Shown in pieces: positions 1 through 7,775 of a stretch of DNA of 64,000 nucleotides. This DNA comes from Sphingobium boeckii. Lineage in GTDB: Bacteria > Pseudomonadota > Alphaproteobacteria > Sphingomonadales > Sphingomonadaceae. Made by a program: the position numbers and the translations under genes. Location of the stretch: NCBI RefSeq assembly GCF_014199215.1, contig NZ_JACIJC010000002.1, positions 186,001 to 250,000 on the forward strand. Reading direction: 5' to 3'. How positions within the stretch are numbered: the first letter of the stretch is position 1; every line of letters begins with the position of its first letter. The notes beneath the pieces were generated by a model. That model was not told the DNA's origin and searched no databases. It saw nothing but the letters and a program-made list of their open reading frames with translations.

Positions 1-1128
1 CTGCACCTCGATTTCGGCCTGCAGCGCACCTGCGCTGCGCAGCGCCTGAAGGATCGTGATCAGATCGCGCGGGCTCACGCCCAGCGTATTCAGGCCCGAG
101 ACCAGGGATTGAAGCGATGCACCGCCACCCACCATCGCGAGCGAGCGGCCGGAGCCATCGTCCACATCGATCTGCGTGCGCGGGAGAACCACCGTCTCCC
201 CTTCCGAAAATGGCGCGGGTTGCGAGGCCACGGGTGTTTCGGTGACGCTGATCGTCAGGCCACCCTGGGCGATCGCGACGGGGCTGATCCGCACGTCGCT
301 GCCCATCACCACCGTGCCCGACGATTCATTGATCACCACGCGCGCGGGCTGATCCACGAACACGGACAGATTTTCCACCTGCGCGACAAGATCGATCACT
401 GACCCTGAAAAGCCGCCCGCCGGCTTCAACTGCACCGTCGCCGGATCCAGCACTTCGGCCGAACCGGGAACCTGACCGTTGATCACATCGGCAATGCGGT
501 AAGCCGTCGTGAAATCTGGATTTTTCAGCGCAAGCTTCAGCGCGAGCGCGGATTTAAGCGCATAAGGCACTTCGCGTTCGACGATGCCGCCGCTGGCGAT
601 CCGCCCCGACGTGGAAACGCCGCGTGTCACGCTCGCCGCCTGCCCCTGCGCCTTGAAGCCGGACACCGCGAGCGATCCTTGCGCCACGGCATAGATCTCT
701 CCATCCAGCGCGCGCAGCGATGTCACGACCAGAACCCCGCCCTGCAGGCTGGTCGCGTCGCCGAGCGCAGAGACCTGCACGTCGATCTTCGATCCGGCGC
801 GCGCGAAGGGCGGCAGCGTGGCCGTGACCGAAACGGCCGCCACATTCTGCGTGCGCATCTGCGTGCCGCGGATATTGACGCCCATCCGCTCCAGCATCGC
901 CTGCATCGTTTCTTCGGTGAACGGGATATTGCGCGTCCGGTCCCCCGTCCCCGGCAGACCGACGACGAGGCCATAGCCGACGAGCTGGTTGGACCGGACA
1001 TTTTCGACGTCGACAATGTCCTTGATCCGCGAAGACGGCGCGGCCTGCACCGATGCGGTGCCGAGCAGCGCCAAGCAGACGGCAGCGATGGCCAGGGCTT
1101 TCGCCCGCAAATTCAGAAAGCGTTTCAT
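1..1128 (-). CDS. flgI: Flagellar P-ring protein FlgI (3' end at window edge)
   Basis: FlgI forms the periplasmic P-ring around the flagellar rod in the peptidoglycan layer. The 376 visible residues begin with a Sec signal peptide (about residues 1-29, ending SVQA) and continue with the family hallmark NQLVGYGLVVGLPGTGDR near residue 45, then repeated beta-rich segments. The protein ends QAEIEVQ at base 1, so essentially only the stop codon is missing. The ATG at 1128 directly precedes the signal peptide. A TCCTATAAG motif ends only 7 nt upstream of this ATG, so the transcript may be nearly leaderless. Family assignment is secure from the conserved N-terminus and the gene context. Confidence 0.95.
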   Translation of the reverse strand, partial: MKRFLNLRAKALAIAAVCLALLGTASVQAAPSSRIKDIVDVENVRSNQLVGYGLVVGLPGTGDRTRNIPFTEETMQAMLERMGVNIRGTQMRTQNVAAVSVTATLPPFARAGSKIDVQVSALGDATSLQGGVLVVTSLRALDGEIYAVAQGSLAVSGFKAQGQAASVTRGVSTSGRIASGGIVEREVPYALKSALALKLALKNPDFTTAYRIADVINGQVPGSAEVLDPATVQLKPAGGFSGSVIDLVAQVENLSVFVDQPARVVINESSGTVVMGSDVRISPVAIAQGGLTISVTETPVASQPAPFSEGETVVLPRTQIDVDDGSGRSLAMVGGGASLQSLVSGLNTLGVSPRDLITILQALRSAGALQAEIEVQ

Positions 1129-1135
1129 CTCTTAC

Positions 1136-1144
1136 CTTATAGGA
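1136..1144 (-). promoter_or_regulatory. Putative flagellar -10 motif (TCCTATAAG) before flgI
   Basis: The minus strand reads TCCTATAAG immediately upstream of flgI. The same 9-mer or a close variant precedes most flagellar operons here. It lies only 7 nt from the ATG, closer than any other copy, so it would give a transcript with almost no leader. Confidence 0.5.
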
Positions 1145-1188
1145 TGGAGGATGAGGCCGGCGCTGGCCGGTCCAGAATTTTGGGCGAT

Positions 1189-2256
1189 TCAGGCGGCACG
1201 GCGCGCGATCCGCATCACGAAGCCGATGATTTCCGCCACCGCGGCATAATGCTCCACGGGAATGGGCCGATCGATTTCGACCGCCGCGTAAAGCGCCCGG
1301 GCAAGGGGCGGACTTTCCACGATCGGAACGCCGTTCGCGTCCGCGATCTCGCGGATCTTGAGCGCAATCGTATCCATGCCCTTTGCCACCACCACCGGCG
1401 CGGCCATATTCCCATGCTCATACTTCAACGCGACGGCATAATGGGTCGGGTTGGTGATGATCACGCTGGCACCGGGCACGGCAAACATCATTCGGCGACG
1501 CGCGCGCTGCACCCGGATCGACCGGACGCGCGCCTTGATCTTTGGATCGCCGTCATTGTTCTTCATCTCGTCCTTCAATTCCTGCAGAGACATGCGCATC
1601 CGCCGGAGAAAGGCCCGGCGCTGATAGACGAAATCAGCCATGCCGAGCGCCAGAACGAGAATACCCACGGCCTTGACCAGATCGAATATCAAAGCGCCCG
1701 CCACCTTGCCGATCATCCATGTGTTCATGCCGACAAGCTGATCGAGCGCGATCGCCCTGGGCCACAAAACCACGACCGCGACCGTCACGATGATCGTGAA
1801 TTTCGCCAGCGTCTTGCCAAATTCCACCAAGGCCCGCTGGCCCAATAGCCGCTTGAATCCGCTCATGGGCGAGAGTTTGGACCATTTCGGAGCAACCCGG
1901 CTCCACGAGAGCGTCGGGCGCCCCTGAAGGAATAACGTCAGCAGCGCGCAGCCAAAGAGCAGTCCTGCGATCGGCGCGAGCGAGAGCGCGGTCTGCTTCA
2001 TGATGCCGGTTGCCAGGCTCTGCGCGCCCAGCGGCTGCAGCGCATAATCATCCGCATTCCCCCAAAGCCGGACAAACATGGTGCTGAGGCTGTCGATGGT
2101 CCATGTGCCAAGCCCGCCCGCGACCACGATCATGCCCGCAAACATCGTGGCGTGGCGGACTTCGGGCGCATTCGCGACTTCGCCGCGCGCGCGCGCATCG
2201 TCGAGCCGCTTCTGGGTCGGCTCCTCGGTTTTTTGGCTCTGGTCGGTCTCGGCCAC
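1189..2256 (-). CDS. flhB: Flagellar type III export switch protein FlhB
   Basis: FlhB is an inner-membrane component of the flagellar export gate that switches substrate specificity from rod/hook to filament proteins. The 355-residue protein starts with the typical KTEEPTQKRLDDARARGEV segment and has four membrane segments between about residues 37 and 210. The autocleavage motif NPTH lies at residues 269-272, followed by YAVALKYE. The GTG start at 2256 was chosen because it lies just inside the fliR stop (2261-2263) and gives the conserved N-terminus. An earlier in-frame start at 2301 would add 15 residues unlike the family. It is the last gene of the fliE-fliQ-fliR-flhB run. Confidence 0.95.
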   Translation of the reverse strand: MAETDQSQKTEEPTQKRLDDARARGEVANAPEVRHATMFAGMIVVAGGLGTWTIDSLSTMFVRLWGNADDYALQPLGAQSLATGIMKQTALSLAPIAGLLFGCALLTLFLQGRPTLSWSRVAPKWSKLSPMSGFKRLLGQRALVEFGKTLAKFTIIVTVAVVVLWPRAIALDQLVGMNTWMIGKVAGALIFDLVKAVGILVLALGMADFVYQRRAFLRRMRMSLQELKDEMKNNDGDPKIKARVRSIRVQRARRRMMFAVPGASVIITNPTHYAVALKYEHGNMAAPVVVAKGMDTIALKIREIADANGVPIVESPPLARALYAAVEIDRPIPVEHYAAVAEIIGFVMRIARRAA

Positions 2257-2260
2257 GGCG

Positions 2261-3016
2261 TCAGGCCTGCCAGCCGCTCTGGAGGAAAGCCGCCATCGCA
2301 TTGGCGAAGGCGGTCAGGCTCGCGCCGATGGTCACGGCGAACAAGGCGAAGCCCATCATGATATTGAGCGGCTGGGTGATGAAGAACACTTGGATCGCAG
2401 GGGCCATGCGCGCCGCCAGACCCAGCGCCACATTGAACACGATGCCATAGACGATGAGCGGTGCCGCCATACCGAGGCCAAGCCCCATGGCATGACCGAC
2501 CGCGCTGATCGCGAGCCGCGCGAAATCCTCCGCAGGCGGCAATCCGCCGACCGGAAACACCGTATAGGACTGGATCATCGAACCGATCCACAGATGGTGC
2601 ACGCCCATCGCGAGACACACGACCGTGGCCGCCACCGCCACGAAATGCGCGATCATCGGCGATTGCCCGCCGAGCGCCGGATCGGAGACGAGCGCTGAAG
2701 ACAGGCCGATCTGCATACTCACGATCCCGCCGGCAATCGCCGCGGCCTTGAAGACGATGCTGATGATCGAACCAATGGCCAGCCCCACCAGAAGTTCTGA
2801 GATGATGATCCCCGGCAATGCGGTGTCGGTCAGTTGCGCAGGCGTCAGGCGACCGTGCAGCAGACCGAACAGCCCGGCCGTGAAGCCCATGCCCAGCAAA
2901 AGCCGGATCTGCGCCGGGATCGCCTCTTCGGAAAAAGCGGGGAGCAGCATCAGCACCGCGCCGATCCTGGCGAACAGGATCAGGAAGCCCGTTACGTCGA
3001 ATGGCAGATCGGTCAT
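2261..3016 (-). CDS. fliR: Flagellar export gate protein FliR
   Basis: FliR is an integral membrane protein of the flagellar type III export gate, assembled with FliP and FliQ. The 251-residue sequence has about six hydrophobic segments, an N-terminal LILFARIGAVLMLLPAF segment typical of FliR, and the family's usual length of about 250-260. The start at 3016 overlaps the fliQ stop by four bases, which suggests translational coupling. It lies between fliQ and flhB, the common gene order. Confidence 0.93.
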   Translation of the reverse strand: MTDLPFDVTGFLILFARIGAVLMLLPAFSEEAIPAQIRLLLGMGFTAGLFGLLHGRLTPAQLTDTALPGIIISELLVGLAIGSIISIVFKAAAIAGGIVSMQIGLSSALVSDPALGGQSPMIAHFVAVAATVVCLAMGVHHLWIGSMIQSYTVFPVGGLPPAEDFARLAISAVGHAMGLGLGMAAPLIVYGIVFNVALGLAARMAPAIQVFFITQPLNIMMGFALFAVTIGASLTAFANAMAAFLQSGWQA

Positions 3017-3282
3017 GCTCCGCCCGTGATGATCATATCGGAGATGCGCGTCATGAAGGTGGACAGCGCTTGGCCGATCATCGGCAGGGACAGCAGCAGC
3101 ACCAGCCCCATGATCAGGATCTTCGGCACGAAGGTCAGCGTCATTTCCTGCACCTGCGTCAAAGCCTGAAGCAGGCCGATGGACACGCCCACGATCAGCG
3201 AGGTAATCAGCATCGGCCCGGCCACGGTCAGCACGAGCACCAGCCCCGCCCGCGCCAGATCAATCGCCTGTAGCGAATCCAT
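3013..3282 (-). CDS. fliQ: Flagellar export gate protein FliQ
   Basis: FliQ is a small two-helix membrane subunit of the flagellar export gate. The 89 residues contain two transmembrane segments (about residues 17-40 and 53-75). Between them is the family-typical stretch GLLQALTQVQEMTLTFVPK. The length matches the family (about 89). It is followed by fliR with a 4-nt overlap and preceded by fliE with a 6-nt gap. Confidence 0.93.
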   Translation of the reverse strand: MDSLQAIDLARAGLVLVLTVAGPMLITSLIVGVSIGLLQALTQVQEMTLTFVPKILIMGLVLLLSLPMIGQALSTFMTRISDMIITGGA

Positions 3283-3288
3283 GATCGT

Positions 3289-3609
3289 TCAGATCTGCAT
3301 ACGCATGATTTCGGAATAGGCGTTCACCACCCGATCCCGCACGGCGACCACGGTCTCCAGCGCGGTTTCGGCGGCGCCGATCGCAGTGACCATATCGATC
3401 ATGTCGCCCTTGCCCGCCACCTGCTTGGCGCTCTCGCTTTCGGCGGTGCGCAAGGATGCGGCGGCATCTGTGACCATGGTCTGGATCATGCCGCCAAAGC
3501 TGGCAGGATTGGCTGAAGGTTCGGCGACGGCGCTTTCTGCGGGCGGCGTCACCATGGTCTTGAGTGCACGGCTATAAGCGGTGGTGGCGTCGAGTGTTCC
3601 GATGGACAT
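3289..3609 (-). CDS. fliE: Flagellar hook-basal body complex protein FliE
   Basis: FliE sits at the junction between the MS ring and the rod. It is the first axial protein exported. The 106 residues match FliE length and carry the conserved C-terminal half with DMVTAIGAAETALETVVAVRD and the end AYSEIMRMQI. It follows flgC by 11 nt in the rod/export operon. Assignment rests on this C-terminal pattern and the neighbours. Confidence 0.9.
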   Translation of the reverse strand: MSIGTLDATTAYSRALKTMVTPPAESAVAEPSANPASFGGMIQTMVTDAAASLRTAESESAKQVAGKGDMIDMVTAIGAAETALETVVAVRDRVVNAYSEIMRMQI

Positions 3610-3620
3610 GATCTTGATCC

Positions 3621-4028
3621 TTATTTGAGCAGGTCGATGGTGCGCATGGTCAGGCCGCGCGCCGCTTCGATGGCGTTGATATTGGCTTCATAGGAGCGCT
3701 GCGCGGCCTTCATGTCGGCCGCTTCGATCAGGCTGTTGACGTTGGGCCGCTGCACATAGCCCTGCGCATCGGCTGCCGGATTGCCGGGTTGATAGACGCT
3801 CTGAAACGCCGATTTGTCGCCCTCGATCGATTTCACCGCGACCGAATTGGCACCCGTGGCGCGATCGACCTCGGTCTTGAACGTCGCCACGCGGCGGCGA
3901 TACGGATCGCCGCCCGGCGTGCGCGCCACGGAATCGGTATTGGCCAGATTTTCGGCGATGACGCGCATCCGCAGCGATTGCGCGCGCAGACCGGACGCCG
4001 AAACGTCGATCGAGGATTGCAGCTCCAT
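3621..4028 (-). CDS. flgC: Flagellar proximal rod protein FlgC
   Basis: FlgC is one of the proximal rod proteins of the flagellar axis. The 135-residue protein has the rod signature near its N-terminus (SASGLRAQSLRMRVIAENLANTDS) and a C-terminal helix AAQRSYEANINAIEAARGL. I place the start at the ATG at 4028; the open frame continues to 4073, but the extra 15 residues are unlike the family. FlgB, its usual partner, is encoded far away at 51523. The gene opens a minus-strand operon behind a GCCTATAAG motif. Confidence 0.93.
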   Translation of the reverse strand: MELQSSIDVSASGLRAQSLRMRVIAENLANTDSVARTPGGDPYRRRVATFKTEVDRATGANSVAVKSIEGDKSAFQSVYQPGNPAADAQGYVQRPNVNSLIEAADMKAAQRSYEANINAIEAARGLTMRTIDLLK

Positions 4029-4062
4029 GATGGTCTCCCGTCCGCTCCATGCAGACATTTCT

Positions 4063-4071
4063 CTTATAGGC
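4063..4071 (-). promoter_or_regulatory. Putative flagellar -10 motif (GCCTATAAG) of the flgC operon
   Basis: The minus strand reads GCCTATAAG about 35 nt before the flgC ATG. It overlaps one end of the palindrome at 4069-4081, so a protein bound there would cover this -10 element. Confidence 0.5.
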
Positions 4072-4081
4072 ATTTTTTGCC
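4069..4081. promoter_or_regulatory. GGCAA-N3-TTGCC type palindrome between flgC and the fliN paralogue
   Basis: GGCATTTTTTGCC is one mismatch from the palindrome GGCAA-N3-TTGCC found in three other flagellar promoter regions. It overlaps the -10 element of the divergent flgC promoter. Its centre is 34 bp upstream of the -10 element of the plus-strand operon. Confidence 0.5.
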
Positions 4082-4108
4082 TAGCTGCGGATCAATCCTG
4101 CAAATTAT

Positions 4109-4117
4109 TCCTATAAC
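4109..4117 (+). promoter_or_regulatory. Putative flagellar -10 motif (TCCTATAAC) of the fliN2-fliO-fliP operon
   Basis: TCCTATAAC lies 20 nt before the ATG at 4138, with an AAGGAG ribosome site between them. The spacing is ordinary for a -10 element followed by a short leader. Confidence 0.5.
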
Positions 4118-4137
4118 GACCTTGAAAGGAGACCAGC

Positions 4138-4371
4138 ATGTCTGTGCTCGAGGGAATACCGATCGATCTGTCGATCGTGCTTGGATCGACGAACATACCC
4201 ATTCGCCAGGTGCTCAAGATGAGCCGCGGCGCGATGATTCCGTTCGATTGCGATCATAATGATCCGACGCTCGTCTATGTGAATAACGAGCTCATCGCCA
4301 AGGGGCGGATCCTGGTCGACGGTGAAATGATGTCGCTCGAAATCACCGAAGTGATGCGGCGGGCCGGCTGA
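4138..4371 (+). CDS. Minimal FliN/SpoA-domain switch protein
   Basis: The 77-residue product is essentially one SpoA (FliN C-terminal) domain, the part that forms the cytoplasmic C-ring of the flagellar switch. Diagnostic stretches are RQVLKMSRGAMIPFD and VYVNNELIAKGRILV, near residues 22-36 and 45-59. A second, longer FliN is encoded at 44930-45310, so this is a paralogue without the N-terminal extension. An AAGGAG ribosome site precedes the ATG. It is followed directly by fliO and fliP. Whether it is built into the C-ring or serves export (as FliN does with FliH) cannot be told from sequence. Confidence 0.82.
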   Translation: MSVLEGIPIDLSIVLGSTNIPIRQVLKMSRGAMIPFDCDHNDPTLVYVNNELIAKGRILVDGEMMSLEITEVMRRAG

Positions 4372-4372
4372 G

Positions 4373-4681
4373 GTGGATATTCTCTCCATCCTGCGCACAT
4401 TGGGCGCTTTGGGCATCGTGCTGGGTCTGCTCGCCGGCGCGCTCTGGGCGGTCCGCCGCTATGATATCACGCTGGCGGGCGGATTGATGGGCAAGTTCAT
4501 GAATGCCGCGCCCGCCAAACGGCTCTCGCTGATAGAGCGTCTGCCGCTCGATGGCCGCCGTTCGATCGCGCTGATCCGCCGCGACAATCGCGAACATCTC
4601 GTGCTGATGGCCCCGGAAGGCGTGCTGTTGCTTGAAGCGCTCCCCGCCCGCAATCCGCCCAAGGGGAAGCCCGATGCGTAA
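4373..4681 (+). CDS. fliO: Flagellar export apparatus assembly protein FliO
   Basis: FliO is a small bitopic membrane protein that helps FliP assemble into the export gate. The 102-residue product has one N-terminal transmembrane segment (residues 5-28) followed by a cytoplasmic domain with LSLIERLPLDGRRSIALIRRDNREHLVL, the FliO pattern. It starts with GTG two bases after the preceding stop and overlaps the fliP start by 8 nt. Position just before fliP is diagnostic. Confidence 0.87.
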   Translation: MDILSILRTLGALGIVLGLLAGALWAVRRYDITLAGGLMGKFMNAAPAKRLSLIERLPLDGRRSIALIRRDNREHLVLMAPEGVLLLEALPARNPPKGKPDA

Positions 4682-5405
4682 ATTGCTGGCGGCTACCGCC
4701 TTTGCTTTGCTTCTGACATCGCCTCATGCGGCGCTGGCGCAGAGCATCTCCGCCGATCTGGGCGAAGGGTCGATCTCCGGCCGGGCCATCCAGCTCCTGA
4801 TCATGATGACCGTGCTCAGCCTCGCGCCGGGCATATTGATGACCGTCACATCCTTCACGCGCATCGTGGTGGCATTGTCCCTGCTGCGCACCGGCATCGG
4901 CGCGCCGGGCGTGCCGCCCAATCCCGTGATCATCAGCCTGGCGATGTTCCTGTCCTTCTTCGTGATGGCACCGACGTTCGAGACCGCGTGGAAAGATGGC
5001 ATCACGCCCTACAATCAGGGCAAGATCACCGAGACCGTCGCCTTCGAACGGACAGCCAAGCCTTTCCATGCTTTCATGCTCAAGCATGTGCGCGAAGAGG
5101 ATGTGCGCCTGTTCGTCGAGATGTCCGGCAAAAAGCCCGGCACCCGCGCGGATCTGCCGCTCACCACATTGATGCCCGCCTTCATGATCTCAGAACTGCG
5201 CCGCGCCTTCGAAATCGGATTTCTGCTGTTGCTGCCCTTTCTCGTAATCGATCTTGCGGTGGCCGCGGTGCTGATGGCGATGGGCATGATGATGCTGCCA
5301 CCCGCAACCATATCATTGCCGATGAAGATCATCTTCTTCGTGCTAGTGGACGGCTGGGCGCTGATCGCCGGATCGCTGGTGAAGAGTTTCGGCGGACCGG
5401 GTTAA
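4674..5405 (+). CDS. fliP: Flagellar export gate protein FliP
   Basis: FliP is the pentameric core of the flagellar export gate in the inner membrane. The 243-residue precursor has a cleavable signal peptide (residues 1-22, ending ALA-Q) and four membrane segments. Characteristic FliP sequences are SFTRIVVALSLLRTGIGAPGVPPNPV and the C-terminal PMKIIFFVLVDGW. The ATG at 4674 gives a clean signal peptide; an upstream in-frame start (4632) would mask it. It ends four bases into the convergent dioxygenase-like gene at 5402. Confidence 0.95.
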   Translation: MRKLLAATAFALLLTSPHAALAQSISADLGEGSISGRAIQLLIMMTVLSLAPGILMTVTSFTRIVVALSLLRTGIGAPGVPPNPVIISLAMFLSFFVMAPTFETAWKDGITPYNQGKITETVAFERTAKPFHAFMLKHVREEDVRLFVEMSGKKPGTRADLPLTTLMPAFMISELRRAFEIGFLLLLPFLVIDLAVAAVLMAMGMMMLPPATISLPMKIIFFVLVDGWALIAGSLVKSFGGPG

Positions 5406-6088
5406 ACACCAAGCCATTCCAGACACCCTGGCAGACTGTCTGCCGAAAAATCCACCTGAAGAACGCGTCTTCGCGATGGGTTCTTCGCGCGGTCCGAAGC
5501 ATGTAAGATTGGCGTGGAATAGAGCCAGACATCACCAGCCTCGGCGAAACACTTCCTGATCCCGGACTGATGCACGACTGCGTCAATCATGTCGATCGGG
5601 ACACGCCCCCTCCTGTGCGAGCCCAGCGCGATCAAAAGCGACGCGTTATTGGCAGACACATCGTCAAGATGGACCCGCAACGTGAGCATCCGGGCTATTA
5701 AGTCAAATGGCGGTTCCACATGCTGCATTCCAGCCTTGGTCGTCCAAGGGCCGAATTCGGCTATCTCAATTCTAAGTCTTACGCAGATCGTGCGGTCCTG
5801 ATGCCAAGCCAGAGACCAATTGGCTTCAGTCGTATTGTCGAACATAATAGCGCGGACGGGACGGCATGTCTGCCCAAGAATGTGGGCGGCGATCGAACCT
5901 ATCGGCCCATTATTGGAAAGCAAGGGCTTCAGTTTTTCTAGCCCATTGAGCCGGACACCAGCATGACCCTCAGGGAGATCGGAGAATATCGAATGGAGTT
6001 GTGCCAGATGCGCTGTAACGCCAGCGCGCAAATGCTGTGCGCCGTCTTTGATGAAAGAGTGCCGCTCGCGATCTGAAATTTCGGTCAT
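5402..6088 (-). CDS. PhyH-like 2-oxoglutarate/Fe(II) dioxygenase family protein
   Basis: The 228-residue product resembles the phytanoyl-CoA dioxygenase (PhyH) family of non-haem iron oxygenases. It shows an HxD pair at H96 and D98 (in AWHQDRT). A distal histidine at H196 (in STPILHASDR) is followed twelve residues later by R208, the usual 2-oxoglutarate-binding position. The substrate is unknown. It is not a standard flagellar gene, yet it lies inside the island, converging on fliP with a 4-nt overlap. Base composition looks more AT-rich than the neighbours, which suggests acquisition. Related enzymes hydroxylate lipids, small molecules or proteins, so a flagellin or surface modification role is only a guess. 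Confidence 0.7.
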   Translation of the reverse strand: MTEISDRERHSFIKDGAQHLRAGVTAHLAQLHSIFSDLPEGHAGVRLNGLEKLKPLLSNNGPIGSIAAHILGQTCRPVRAIMFDNTTEANWSLAWHQDRTICVRLRIEIAEFGPWTTKAGMQHVEPPFDLIARMLTLRVHLDDVSANNASLLIALGSHRRGRVPIDMIDAVVHQSGIRKCFAEAGDVWLYSTPILHASDRAKNPSRRRVLQVDFSADSLPGCLEWLGV

Positions 6089-6137
6089 AAGCCAGCTAGC
6101 TCATGCGTGAACTCCGAAGCAATGCCCGTTGCAATCT

Positions 6138-6560
6138 CTAAACCGGTGTCGCCTGAGTGATCGCCGCGCGGCCGATTACGCCGGGGCCGTAAACCTCTTG
6201 CGCCGCCTGCATGACCAGCGTGCGGAAGGCTTCGAGATTGGGCACCAGACCATCCGGCCCGCTCGCCATCGGTGTCCGGTGCGTCCGCATATTGATGGCG
6301 TTCAACAGCAGCGGCACCCGCTCCTTCACCATCGCATCCTCGCCGTTGATCACTTCGAGCTGCACCTCGAATGAGGCATAGCCCGCCAGACGGCCATCGG
6401 AGAAAACCAGCGGCGCGAGCACCGGCCCGGTCGGCACAAACACCGGATCCGCTGCCGGAAGAAGCGCCCCGTCCGTCAACCAGCCCGCGCTATAGGCGGT
6501 GGCGCCCCCGGCGCTCATCCCGAGCATCAGGCTGGCACCCCAGATGACGATCTTCTTCAT
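6138..6560 (-). CDS. FliL-like membrane-anchored protein downstream of motB
   Basis: The 140-residue product has an N-terminal membrane anchor or signal (residues 3-25) and a periplasmic part with LVFSDGRLAGYASFEVQLEV and VPLLLNAINMR followed by a C-terminal helix. This order of elements is like FliL, the stator-associated protein, although overall similarity seems weak. A clear FliL is encoded at 34982-35494 and a further FliL-like protein at 32384-32788. It is the last gene of the motB/chemotaxis run, 19 nt after motB, so a stator role is plausible. Confidence 0.5.
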   Translation of the reverse strand: MKKIVIWGASLMLGMSAGGATAYSAGWLTDGALLPAADPVFVPTGPVLAPLVFSDGRLAGYASFEVQLEVINGEDAMVKERVPLLLNAINMRTHRTPMASGPDGLVPNLEAFRTLVMQAAQEVYGPGVIGRAAITQATPV

Positions 6561-6579
6561 GGCGATACTCCCGCAGACA

Positions 6580-7452
6580 TCAGAATTTGAAGCTCACGTC
6601 GCGCGGCAGCACAGACGGATCACCCAGGATCACGATGGTGATCCGCCGGTTTTCCGGCCGATCCGGGCGATCGGGATAGATGGGCGCGGTGCCCGCCTTG
6701 GCCACCACTTCGGAGAAATGATCCACGGTCAGCCCGGCGGCCACCATCGCCGAACGCGCAGCCAGAGCGCGTTCGCTCGACAGCCGCCAATTGGCGTCGC
6801 TCTGCCCCCCGCTGGAGTCGGTATGCCCCTCGATCGCAATCTGCGCGCCCGATTTGATCAGACGGCGCGCGACCTTGCCGAGCAATTCGCGGGCATAGCC
6901 GTTCAGCTCGGCCGTGGGACCGCGAAACATCGTGCGATTGGCCGTATCCATCAGATTGATCCGCACGCCATTGCGTTGCTGATCGACACGCACCTGGCGC
7001 TGATCGACCGGCGTCGCCGGCGAAGCTTCGAGCGCCACCATCATCTCGTCTGCCAGCATCCGCATCGCGGCCTCGGGGATATCTGCCGTGCCGCCCCGCG
7101 CGGCACCCTTGGTGCCGGCTTCCGCTGTGGTTTCGCCCTTGGCCTCGACGGCGTCCGCCTGGGCGCGGCGGCGATGGCCGCCAAAGCCCGCTTCGTCACC
7201 CGGCATGTTGGTCAATGTCGGCACTGCCGGTGCGCCTTCGGAGGTGGCGGGAGAAAAATATTCGGCCAGCCCCTTCAGCCGTCCCTTGTCCGGCGTGGCA
7301 AGCAGCCAGAGCAGCATGAAAAACGCCATCATCGCGGTGACGAAATCGGCATAGGCCACCTTCCACGCACCGCCATGATGCGCCGCCGGTTTCTTGCGGT
7401 TCACCTTGCGGATCACGATGATCGGCTGGTCGTCCTGGCTGAACTGCACCAT
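6580..7452 (-). CDS. motB: Flagellar motor stator protein MotB
   Basis: MotB anchors the MotA/MotB proton channel to peptidoglycan. The 290-residue protein has the plug/transmembrane region AYADFVTAMMAFFMLLWLLA (residues 34-52) with the proton-binding aspartate D36. It ends in an OmpA-like domain containing IEGHTDSSGGQSDANWRLSSERA. Between them is a variable linker rich in Ala and Glu. Unusually, motA is about 6.5 kb away at the other end of the chemotaxis genes (13919-14803). Confidence 0.95.
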   Translation of the reverse strand: MVQFSQDDQPIIVIRKVNRKKPAAHHGGAWKVAYADFVTAMMAFFMLLWLLATPDKGRLKGLAEYFSPATSEGAPAVPTLTNMPGDEAGFGGHRRRAQADAVEAKGETTAEAGTKGAARGGTADIPEAAMRMLADEMMVALEASPATPVDQRQVRVDQQRNGVRINLMDTANRTMFRGPTAELNGYARELLGKVARRLIKSGAQIAIEGHTDSSGGQSDANWRLSSERALAARSAMVAAGLTVDHFSEVVAKAGTAPIYPDRPDRPENRRITIVILGDPSVLPRDVSFKF

Positions 7453-7454
7453 GC

Positions 7455-7748
7455 TTATTCTCCCGCCAGCGCGTTGTTCAGCCGATGCTGCATCACATTC
7501 AGCCTGATCCGGGCGAGCGCACCCGCTATGTCATGGCCATCGGCCACCCGGCCGAGCAGATCGGCACTCTCGTCCATATGCTGGATGATCAGGTCGAAGG
7601 CCTGCAAGGCGTCCAGATAATCGGTCACGAACCGTTCGTCGGAGACGAGTTGCGTTGCCAGACCCTCGATGAGGTCGCGCGCATGACGGATCTCGTCGGC
7701 CACCGCCGCACAAAGGGAGGCGCTGGTCTCGTCAATGCGTTTGGTCAT
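7455..7748 (-). CDS. Small helical protein, candidate CheZ-like CheY-P phosphatase
   Basis: This 97-residue, all-helical protein lies between cheD and motB. I know no firm family for it. Within YLDALQAFDLIIQHMDES it has an aspartate and a glutamine four residues apart (D52 and Q56). This matches the spacing of the catalytic pair in CheZ phosphatases (D143 and Q147 of E. coli CheZ). With cheY genes nearby and no other cheZ in the window, a phosphatase role is attractive but is inference. The ATG at 7748 was chosen; in-frame starts at 7760, 7763 and a GTG at 7769 are also possible and none has a strong ribosome site. Confidence 0.55.
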   Translation of the reverse strand: MTKRIDETSASLCAAVADEIRHARDLIEGLATQLVSDERFVTDYLDALQAFDLIIQHMDESADLLGRVADGHDIAGALARIRLNVMQHRLNNALAGE

Positions 7749-7775
7749 GGCTCGGCCCATCATAGTCACAGGATT

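Noticed and set aside
2552-2572. GTCCTATACG inside fliR as a promoter motif
   Set aside because: It is not an exact match, lies in coding sequence, and no gene start follows.
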